Shown piece after piece: positions 1 to 5,159 of a DNA stretch of 5,456 nt; position 1 is the first letter of the stretch; each line of letters begins with the position of its first letter. Made by a program: the position numbers and the translations under genes. Source of the DNA: Oscillospiraceae bacterium. GTDB lineage: Bacteria > Bacillota > Clostridia > Oscillospirales > Oscillospiraceae. The DNA is taken from positions 1-5,456 of the forward strand of contig JAISKY010000109.1 of the NCBI GenBank assembly GCA_031260745.1, read 5' to 3'. The notes beneath the pieces are model-generated. The model was not told where the DNA came from and made no database searches. It worked only from the letters and a program-made list of their open reading frames with translations.

Positions 1-1908
1 TCCGTCGTCGCCGAACTTGCGAACTCCGGCGTTCAGGTGGCCGACAGCGCGGAGGAAATCCCGGACGGCGCGGCAGTTATAATTCGCTCTCACGGAGCCG
101 CTCGGCGCGTCATTGAGGATTTGCGTAACCGTGGCTGTGAGATAATCGACGCGACCTGCCCCAATGTTTCCAAAGTCCACCAAATCGCGGAACAATCCGC
201 CTCCGACGGCAGAACCTTGCTGATACTCGGCGACCCAAACCACCCCGAAGTTCAAGCGGTTACCGGTTGGGCGGGAAAGTGGCTCGCGGAATCCGAAATG
301 CCCGATAATACTCAGGATTTGGAGAATTTACCTCTATCTGTAGTCTGTCAAACTACATTAAATATAGAACGTGCAAAAAAAATTTATAAAAAATTAAAAA
401 AAGACTGTACAAACGCGATATTTTATGATACAATATGTAACGCTACGTCCGAACGGCAAGAGGAAGCTCAGAATTTAGCCGAACGCTGTGAAGTTATCAT
501 CGTCGTCGGTGATAAATCCAGTTCTAACGCTAACCGCTTAGCGGAATTATGTACTGAGCTTAATCCGAACACTATATTCGTTGAAAACGCAAATGAACTG
601 AATCCGGATTTTTTCACCGCGATTTGTTCCGCGATTTCCGTTGGTATTACCGCCGGAGCTTCAACGCCGAATCGGCTAATCGAGGAGGTTTACAACAAGA
701 TGCTTGACGCAAACAAAGACACCGCGCTGAGCGGAATCCAGCCAGAAACTGAAGTTTCCGCGCCTGCCGCTATTGGCACTGACGCGCCTGCCGCTACCGG
801 CGCTGAGGAGAACTTCGATGAACTCCTAAACCAAAATTTTAAGACCTTACGCACCGGCGAAAAGGTAAGCGGTTATGTTATGTCCATTAGCCCCACTGAA
901 GTAACTGTAGACCTCGGCGCAAAGCAATCAGGGTACATACCTGCGGACGAACTTTCTGACGAACCGGGCGTTACTATTGAGGACCTTATCCACGTCGGCG
1001 ACCGCGTTGAAGCCTATGTTATGCGCGTCAACGACGTTGAGGGTATGATTACGTTATCTAAACGCCGTCTTGACTTAACTAAAAATTGGGACGAAATTGA
1101 AGCCGCTGTCGATAGCAAGGAAATCCTTGAGGGTACTGTTATTGAGGAAAACAAGGGCGGAGTCGTTGCGATGGTCAAAGGTTACCGCATTTTTATTCCC
1201 GCGTCACAAAGCGGGTTGCCTAAAGATGCCCCGATGTCCTCCCTGCTTCACCAAAAGGTCAACCTTCGCATTACCGAAGCTACTAAAGCTAAACGGCGCA
1301 TTGTCGGTTCTATCCGCGTTGTCGCGAGTGAACAGCGCCGCGTGAACGCTCAGAAAATTTGGGACGAGATTGAAGAAGGCAAAGTCTACACAGGCATTGT
1401 AAAGACGCTTACCAACTTTGGCGCGTTCATTGATATTGGCGGCGTTGACGGAATGGCTCACGTTTCCAGCCTAAGTTGGGGTCGCGTTAAAAAACCGTCC
1501 AGTATTCTCAGCGTCGGCGACGAGGTTGAAGTCTACGTTACGGGTATTGACCGCGAGAAAAAGAAGATTTCGCTTGGCTACCGCAAATTGGACGAGAATC
1601 CGTGGCTTCAGTTTACGGAGAAGTTCCGCGAGGGTGATATTGTTGATGTAAAGATTATCAGCCTTACATCGTTTGGAGCGTTCGCTCAGATTATTCCGAA
1701 TGTTGACGGTCTGATACACGTTTCGCAAATCGCGCCTTACCGCGTTGAAAAACCGTCCGACGTGCTTTCCGAGGGCGAACTTGTTACCGTTAAAATTACC
1801 GCGATTGACTACGAGCGTCAAAAGATTTCGCTGTCAATCCGCGCCGCGAACGAACCGTCGGAGAACGACGAAGAACCCGCTGAAAACGATGATAACGCGG
1901 AAGAATAA
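1..1908 (+). CDS. ispH-rpsA: Fused IspH (HMBPP reductase) / 30S ribosomal protein S1, 5'-truncated by window edge
   Basis: The frame is open from base 1 to the TAA at 1906-1908 (635 residues visible), so the true start lies upstream. By comparison with E. coli IspH about 40-45 residues are missing, including the first iron-sulfur Cys and first substrate His. IspH makes IPP and DMAPP from HMBPP in the MEP pathway, using a 4Fe-4S cluster. Seen in visible-chain numbering: H31 (SHG), cluster C53 (ATCP), H81 and catalytic E83 (HPE), T118/T119 (QTT), cluster C146, S174/N176 (SSNANR), S221 (TAGAS). Spacing between these matches E. coli closely. A linker (about 240-280) leads to four S1 domains, about 286-356, 373-441, 458-530 and 542-616. 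The last two are the most canonical (NFGAF, HVSSL; SFGAF, HVSQI). An acidic Asp/Glu/Asn tail ends the protein. All checkable catalytic residues are kept, so both halves look functional. S1 binds mRNA on the 30S subunit; four domains, not six, is usual for these fusions. The identification is secure; the benefit of the fusion is unknown. Confidence 0.96.
   Translation, partial: SVVAELANSGVQVADSAEEIPDGAAVIIRSHGAARRVIEDLRNRGCEIIDATCPNVSKVHQIAEQSASDGRTLLILGDPNHPEVQAVTGWAGKWLAESEMPDNTQDLENLPLSVVCQTTLNIERAKKIYKKLKKDCTNAIFYDTICNATSERQEEAQNLAERCEVIIVVGDKSSSNANRLAELCTELNPNTIFVENANELNPDFFTAICSAISVGITAGASTPNRLIEEVYNKMLDANKDTALSGIQPETEVSAPAAIGTDAPAATGAEENFDELLNQNFKTLRTGEKVSGYVMSISPTEVTVDLGAKQSGYIPADELSDEPGVTIEDLIHVGDRVEAYVMRVNDVEGMITLSKRRLDLTKNWDEIEAAVDSKEILEGTVIEENKGGVVAMVKGYRIFIPASQSGLPKDAPMSSLLHQKVNLRITEATKAKRRIVGSIRVVASEQRRVNAQKIWDEIEEGKVYTGIVKTLTNFGAFIDIGGVDGMAHVSSLSWGRVKKPSSILSVGDEVEVYVTGIDREKKKISLGYRKLDENPWLQFTEKFREGDIVDVKIISLTSFGAFAQIIPNVDGLIHVSQIAPYRVEKPSDVLSEGELVTVKITAIDYERQKISLSIRAANEPSENDEEPAENDDNAEE
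406..434 (+). promoter_or_regulatory. Possible internal promoter inside the ispH part
   Basis: TGTACA (406-411, 4 of 6 to the -35 consensus) is separated by 17 bases from TACAAT (429-434, 5 of 6 to the -10). The bases TGA directly before the -10 give the extended -10 form TGnTACAAT. It lies at the end of an unusually AT-rich stretch of the gene (about 340-440). Transcription would start near 441 and give a message covering the S1 half. AT-rich coding DNA throws up such matches by chance, so this is a candidate only. Confidence 0.22.
683..702 (+). promoter_or_regulatory. Possible internal translation start for free S1
   Basis: AGGAGG (683-688), part of GAGGAGG (682-688), lies 11 bases ahead of an in-frame ATG (700-702), at the end of the IspH domain and before the linker. 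Initiation here would give a protein of about 402 residues with all four S1 domains and no IspH. The bases also encode Glu-Glu-Val in an IspH C-terminal helix, where GAG could have been GAA, so the match may be incidental. The spacing is slightly long but usable. Confidence 0.3.
760..807 (+). repeat. Two-copy 24-bp tandem repeat in the IspH–S1 linker
   Basis: Two adjacent 24-base units (760-783 and 784-807) share the start GCGCCTGCCGCT and differ at a few later positions. Each encodes an Ala/Pro/Gly-rich octapeptide, APAAIGTD then APAATGAE. The unit length is a multiple of three, so copy-number change would keep the reading frame. It most likely forms a flexible hinge between the enzyme and the RNA-binding half. 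Confidence 0.8.
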
Positions 1909-1920
1909 TTAACGCTTATG

Positions 1921-1947
1921 AAAAGGCGGGTATAACCCGCCTTTTTT
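1921..1947 (+). terminator. Intrinsic terminator after ispH-rpsA
   Basis: AAAAGGCGGGT (1921-1931) and ACCCGCCTTTT (1935-1945) pair perfectly over 11 bases around a 3-base loop (ATA). The run of six T ends at 1947. It starts 12 bases after the S1 stop codon. The A-run on the left arm could also let it act, less well, on the opposite strand. Its right edge is only 19 bases from the next start codon, so it sits in the leader of the next gene too. Confidence 0.92.
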
Positions 1948-1956
1948 GTAACTATT

Positions 1957-1961
1957 AGGAG
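1957..1961 (+). promoter_or_regulatory. Ribosome binding site deciding the methyltransferase start
   Basis: AGGAG at 1957-1961 lies 5 bases before ATG at 1967. An upstream in-frame GTG at 1961 overlaps the last base of this site and so cannot be served by it. This makes 1967 the start. No other Shine-Dalgarno-like site is seen nearby. Confidence 0.85.
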
Positions 1962-1966
1962 TGAAA

Positions 1967-2746
1967 ATGGCTATTTTATTCGACGGCGCGATGGGAACAC
2001 AGCTTATATCCAAAGTCGGAGATTTAGGAAAATTTCCGGAACTGATGAACAGTACCCATTCCAAAGCTGTTAAGGAAGTTCACTTGTCATACGCCGAGGC
2101 AGGCACGCAGATAACCATATCAAATTCGTTTATGCTTAGTCCGCACCGCGCGTTAATCGGAGAGTACGATTTTGACGAAATACTTCGTAAGTCACTGCTT
2201 AACGCTATGAGCGCGGGAAAACCCGTCGCGCTTGACGTCGGACCGTTGGGGGTAATGCTGGAGCCGTACGGCGACTTTACCGCCGACGATGTTTACAACG
2301 AGTTTGCGAAGATGATTACGTTTGGCAGTTCCGTAGTTGATTATATACTGCTTGAAACTTTCGCCGACTTGCGTGAGGTTGAGATTGCGCTTCGCGCGGC
2401 GAACGAGTGTTGTACCAAACCTGTGTTCGTAACGATGACGTTCCAGCCGGACGGAGTTACGTATATGGGCGCGACTGTGGAGCAATTCGCGGCGTGCGCG
2501 AATATGTGCGCGGCGAACGCGTTAGGCTTTAATTGCACGGTTGACCCGATTCAGGGCAGAGAAATCTTTGAAAGATTCAAGGCTTGTACGGATTTACCGC
2601 TGATTGTTCAGCCAAACCAACTCGCCGACCCTAACGAGTTCGCGGACGCGATGATGTGGTACGTAGAACGCGGAGCAGACTACGTCGGCGGCTGTTGCGG
2701 AACCACTCCGGAGCATATAAAAGCTCTGGCTCAAAAAATGTTATAA
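1967..2746 (+). CDS. Stand-alone homocysteine S-methyltransferase domain protein
   Basis: This 259-residue protein is a single homocysteine S-methyltransferase barrel, like the N-terminal module of cobalamin-dependent methionine synthase (MetH). It shows the family's blocks in order: FDGAMGTQL (about 5-13), the HLSYAEAG helix with ISNSF (family usually TNTF), DVGPLG plus LEPYGD, LLETFADLRE, VFVTMTF, then the zinc ligands C190 (FNC) and C243/C244 (GGCCGTTPEH). All three zinc Cys that activate the homocysteine thiol are present. It has no folate-binding, cobalamin-binding or reactivation domain, and there is no room for one in the neighbours. It may therefore be one part of a split methionine synthase, take methyl groups from a separate corrinoid protein, or use S-methylmethionine. 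The sequence does not decide among these. At 259 residues it is somewhat shorter than typical relatives (near 300). It is soluble, with no signal peptide. No SAM-riboswitch or T-box fits in the 58-base upstream gap. The family call is firm; the methyl donor is unknown. Confidence 0.9.
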   Translation: MAILFDGAMGTQLISKVGDLGKFPELMNSTHSKAVKEVHLSYAEAGTQITISNSFMLSPHRALIGEYDFDEILRKSLLNAMSAGKPVALDVGPLGVMLEPYGDFTADDVYNEFAKMITFGSSVVDYILLETFADLREVEIALRAANECCTKPVFVTMTFQPDGVTYMGATVEQFAACANMCAANALGFNCTVDPIQGREIFERFKACTDLPLIVQPNQLADPNEFADAMMWYVERGADYVGGCCGTTPEHIKALAQKML

Positions 2747-2783
2747 CTCCAGTTTTCAACAACAAAATAACATATAATATTCC

Positions 2784-2820
2784 ATATCTGGCAAGCGTTA
2801 TTCTTGCCGGATATTTTATT
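2784..2820 (+). terminator. Probable terminator hairpin after the methyltransferase gene
   Basis: ATATCTGGCAAG (2784-2795) pairs with CTTGCCGGATAT (2803-2814) over 12 positions, including one G·U pair, around a 7-base loop. A T-rich stretch (TTTATT) follows and a run of seven T lies a little further on at 2825-2831. The T-tract is interrupted, so termination may be partial. It is the only strong hairpin in this gap and sits upstream of the next promoter, the expected place for a transcript end. Confidence 0.6.
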
Positions 2821-2862
2821 CGCGTTTTTTTGATATATTTCTACATTATCGTTAAAAATCAC

Positions 2863-2891
2863 TTGACAATTTGCTGTAAAGTATGTATAAT
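2863..2891 (+). promoter_or_regulatory. Perfect-consensus sigma-A promoter for the chemoreceptor
   Basis: TTGACA (2863-2868) and TATAAT (2886-2891) both match the housekeeping consensus exactly, with the ideal 17-base spacer. Transcription should begin near 2898, leaving a leader of about 90 bases before the start codon at 2989. The leader is AT-rich and shows no riboswitch I recognise. No sigma-D (flagellar) type promoter was found, although chemoreceptor genes often use one. Confidence 0.88.
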
Positions 2892-2972
2892 CAATCCCAA
2901 ATAATGAAAATTGCCGGACATAATTTTGCAAAGTGTAAACTAAATGTAATTCACGCGTTTAACAATTTTATA

Positions 2973-2978
2973 AAGGGG
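2973..2978 (+). promoter_or_regulatory. Ribosome binding site of the chemoreceptor gene
   Basis: AAGGGG (2973-2978), followed by a purine-rich AAAGAG, precedes ATG 2989 by 10 bases. It supports the 2989 start, which directly gives a basic N-terminus followed by the first membrane segment. Confidence 0.7.
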
Positions 2979-2988
2979 AAAGAGAAAT

Positions 2989-4965
2989 ATGAAATCTCTG
3001 AAACTTCGCCTGACAAGAGCGGTAATGATTGCTTTTGCCGTAATTATCGCGGTAATCTTCATAATCGTTTTCTACGTAGTCAACTCCGCCCTGTTCGCAA
3101 ATCTCAGGACGGAATTACTGCTGAAAGGTAACGCTAACGCCGCTAATCTGAATTATACAATTTCAGATATGGTACATACGATTGACAGCTTTGCCTTTGA
3201 CCTGGAAACATCGACTGATATGTCGCTCGCCACCGTTTCAAACGCAATTGACAAAAAACTGGACACTCTCTCCTCAAAATCCTCTATTACCGCGTTTTAT
3301 GTCGGACTTGGCGAGCAAAACTATTTGTATGAAACTCTTGGTTGGATTCCGGCTCCGGAGTATGTTGTTAAAGACCGTCCGTGGTATCAGAAAGCGGTCG
3401 GAAACCGTATTCCGCAAGTTATTACATACGAGGACGCGAACACCGGCATCTACGCCATTTGCGTATCCAAGGGAATTACTTTGGACACCGGTGAAGACGC
3501 TGTCATCGCGATTGATATGGAGATTACCTCGTCTTTAGAAGCGAATAAGATGACGGCGGACACCGAATATTTCTTCGTTGTAGACGCAGATGATAAAATT
3601 ATCTTCCACCGTAACTCGGAATATCTTCCGCAAAACGGGAAAGTCACTTATTTAGCGGACGCTTTACCGGCATATAAGACGCTTAGTTTACTGCCTTCCG
3701 GCGACGTAACGGAAATCCGCGACTATGACGGAGTGGCATATTATTTCGCGGTTAACAAAGTTACTAACGGCGGGTTTTCCATATACACCGGAATAGAAAG
3801 CTCAACCGTTTCAGCCCAGGTCATACAGTTTTTAATTTACGGGCTAGGTTTAGCGGTAGTATTAATGATATTAGCGGCAGTTTTCTTCGTGTCATTATAC
3901 GGGAAAATTACAAAGCCCATAATTACGATGGCTCAAGCCGCGGAGAAAATCGCGGTCGGCGATATGAACGTAGATATTACTGTGCGTTCTAAAGATGAAA
4001 TTGGCGTTTTGGCGAACTCGTTTACGCGAATGTTAGCGGAGGTACGCGCTCAGGAACAGGCGATTCAGCTTATAGCCGACGGAGATTACACCGTTAATCT
4101 CCCCGTACGTTCCGAGCAGGATATTATGAATCAGGCGATAAACACTTTAGTGTCAAATAATAACCGAATGATTGGCAGTATTCGCGATACGTCCGACCAC
4201 GTCACTATCGGCTCGCGCCAGATTTCGGAGGGAGCTCAGCACTTAGCTGAAAGCTCCACCGAACAGGCGGCGGCTGTTGAGCAGTTATCCAGGTCTATTT
4301 CCGAAATATCGGAAAAAACTAAGGAGAACGCCGAACTCGCGGACAAGGCGGCAAAGTTGTCTAACTCCGTAAGTCTTAACGCCGAAAAAGGCTCCGCGCA
4401 AATGGGCGAAATGATTAAGGCTGTTCAGGCGATAAACGAGGCAAGCAACAACATTCAAAAGGTTATCAAAGTCATAGACGATATAGCGTTTCAGACGAAT
4501 ATACTAGCGCTGAACGCCGCGGTTGAGGCCGCGAGAGCCGGTCAGCAAGGCAAGGGTTTTGCGGTTGTCGCGGAGGAAGTCCGCAGTCTTGCCGCGAAAT
4601 CGGCGGCGGCGGCGTCCGATACTAACTCGTTGATTGCGAACTCTATGGAAAAAGCCGAACTCGGCGCGAAAATAGCAAAGGAAACCGCCGAAAGCCTTAC
4701 GGAGATTGTAGACGGTATCAATGAAAGCAGCGCGATTGTCGGCGACATCGCATCGTCCAGCGACCAGCAAAATCAAGCTATAAGCGAGATAAACAGCGGC
4801 ATTGACCAAGTGGCGCAGGTGGTTCAGCAAAACTCCGCTACCGCTCAGGAAAGCGCTTCCATTTCGTTGGAGTTATCGGAGCGTTCGTCCAAACTTGAAG
4901 AGCTGATAGCTCAGTTCAAGTTAGACGGACAAGCCGAACAACCTCCAAGACTTCCGGGACGGTAA
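2989..4965 (+). CDS. Methyl-accepting chemotaxis protein with dCache sensor
   Basis: This is a complete 658-residue transmembrane chemoreceptor. A basic start (MKSLKLRLTR) leads into membrane helix 1 (about 11-33). An external dCache-type sensor (about 35-275) follows, then membrane helix 2 (about 281-303), a HAMP domain (about 305-357, with DEIG at 336-339), and a second HAMP-like segment (about 359-402, with ADGDYTV). The cytoplasmic signalling coiled coil comes last. Its hairpin tip is the highly conserved region near 494-535 (FQTNILALNAAVEAARAG, then GKGFAVVAEEVR), which contacts CheA and CheW. The arms are about 128 residues on the C-terminal side, roughly 18 heptads by my count. The tip carries Q519 where E. 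coli Tsr has Glu, a common variant. There is no C-terminal CheR/CheB-tethering pentapeptide; the tail is a short Pro/Arg-rich end. In the sensor, Y125, R130, W132, Y133, Y147 and D176 fit the amino-acid-binding motif of dCache domains, so the ligand is inferred to be an amino acid or related compound. It has its own strong promoter. The family call is certain; the ligand is inference. Confidence 0.97.
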   Translation: MKSLKLRLTRAVMIAFAVIIAVIFIIVFYVVNSALFANLRTELLLKGNANAANLNYTISDMVHTIDSFAFDLETSTDMSLATVSNAIDKKLDTLSSKSSITAFYVGLGEQNYLYETLGWIPAPEYVVKDRPWYQKAVGNRIPQVITYEDANTGIYAICVSKGITLDTGEDAVIAIDMEITSSLEANKMTADTEYFFVVDADDKIIFHRNSEYLPQNGKVTYLADALPAYKTLSLLPSGDVTEIRDYDGVAYYFAVNKVTNGGFSIYTGIESSTVSAQVIQFLIYGLGLAVVLMILAAVFFVSLYGKITKPIITMAQAAEKIAVGDMNVDITVRSKDEIGVLANSFTRMLAEVRAQEQAIQLIADGDYTVNLPVRSEQDIMNQAINTLVSNNNRMIGSIRDTSDHVTIGSRQISEGAQHLAESSTEQAAAVEQLSRSISEISEKTKENAELADKAAKLSNSVSLNAEKGSAQMGEMIKAVQAINEASNNIQKVIKVIDDIAFQTNILALNAAVEAARAGQQGKGFAVVAEEVRSLAAKSAAAASDTNSLIANSMEKAELGAKIAKETAESLTEIVDGINESSAIVGDIASSSDQQNQAISEINSGIDQVAQVVQQNSATAQESASISLELSERSSKLEELIAQFKLDGQAEQPPRLPGR

Positions 4966-4989
4966 ACCGTAAAACAAATCCTGATAAAC

Positions 4990-5020
4990 AATCGGACGCT
5001 CATTACCGCGGCGTCCGATT
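4990..5020 (+). terminator. Hairpin after the chemoreceptor gene, probable transcript end
   Basis: AATCGGACGC (4990-4999) and GCGTCCGATT (5011-5020) form a perfect 10-base stem, six pairs of it G·C, with an 11-base loop. It lies 25 bases after the stop codon. There is no T-run right after the stem; the nearest is five or more T at 5041-5045. It may therefore be a weak or factor-aided terminator, or a 3'-end stabilising structure. Confidence 0.5.
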
Positions 5021-5043
5021 ACGCGTAGATAATTTCGCTATTT

Positions 5044-5070
5044 TTCATAAAATTATAAATATTTTATGAA
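5044..5070. repeat. AT-rich inverted repeat between chemoreceptor and HD gene
   Basis: TTCATAAAAT (5044-5053) is the exact inverse complement of ATTTTATGAA (5061-5070), with 7 bases between. It lies about 40 bases upstream of the -10 element of the next gene, so it could bind a dimeric regulator. The surrounding sequence is nearly all A and T, where such symmetry also arises by chance. The stem is too AT-rich to be a convincing terminator. Confidence 0.4.
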
Positions 5071-5107
5071 TATTATTATGTAAATTGTAGAATTTCAGTG
5101 TTTTGAG

Positions 5108-5116
5108 TGTTATAAT
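5108..5116 (+). promoter_or_regulatory. Extended -10 promoter for the HD-domain gene
   Basis: TGTTATAAT (5108-5116) is an exact extended -10 element: TG, one base, then TATAAT. At 17 bases upstream the -35 position holds only TAGAAT (5088-5093), a poor match, which extended -10 promoters tolerate. Transcription would begin near 5123, giving a leader of about 37 bases. Confidence 0.7.
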
Positions 5117-5142
5117 GTAATAGAGGATAAAAAAAGAAAGCG

Positions 5143-5156
5143 AAAGGAGTTACTCC
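5143..5156 (+). promoter_or_regulatory. Ribosome binding site of the HD gene, within a small self-complementary element
   Basis: AAAGGAG (5143-5149) precedes ATG 5160 by 10 bases and supports that start over the in-frame ATG at 5172. GGAG (5146-5149) is mirrored by CTCC (5153-5156) across three bases, so the site could fold on itself. The stem is short, so any effect on translation would be modest. Confidence 0.7.
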
Positions 5157-5159
5157 ATT

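Noticed and set aside
37..39. GTG at 37 as the start of the IspH-S1 gene
   Set aside because: The same frame is open and IspH-like back to base 1, and conserved IspH N-terminal residues would still be missing; the real start is outside the window.
1471..1821. 116-codon open frame on the minus strand within S1
   Set aside because: It is fully inside the S1 domains, has no recognisable protein features, and is a shadow of the coding bias on the other strand.
1961..1963. GTG at 1961 as the methyltransferase start
   Set aside because: It overlaps the AGGAG ribosome binding site; ATG 1967 has correct spacing.
1909..1966. SAM riboswitch or T-box before the methyltransferase
   Set aside because: The gap is only 58 bases and is mostly a simple terminator hairpin.
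2877..2918. Sigma-D (flagellar) promoter, TAAAGTAT with GCCGGACA
   Set aside because: The two halves are 28 bases apart, far more than the spacing such promoters need, and the second half is imperfect.
2731..2931. 66-codon minus-strand frame crossing the methyltransferase end and the gap
   Set aside because: Its start is a TTG with no Shine-Dalgarno site and it runs through a terminator hairpin and a perfect plus-strand promoter; AT-rich DNA explains the content.
2892..2988. Cyclic-di-GMP riboswitch in the chemoreceptor leader
   Set aside because: The roughly 90-base leader lacks the conserved loop sequences and the strong paired stems of known GEMM-type riboswitches.
2883..3131. Plus-strand frame starting at 2883 that overlaps the chemoreceptor start
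   Set aside because: Its ATG overlaps the -10 element, so it would not be on the transcript, and it runs out of frame into the receptor.
3182..3538. 118-codon open frame on the plus strand inside the chemoreceptor
   Set aside because: Out-of-frame shadow of the dCache coding sequence, Arg/Pro/Leu-rich without domain features.
4504..4830. 108-codon open frame on the minus strand inside the chemoreceptor
   Set aside because: Antisense to the most conserved part of the signalling domain; its composition reflects that gene and there is no promoter or ribosome binding site.
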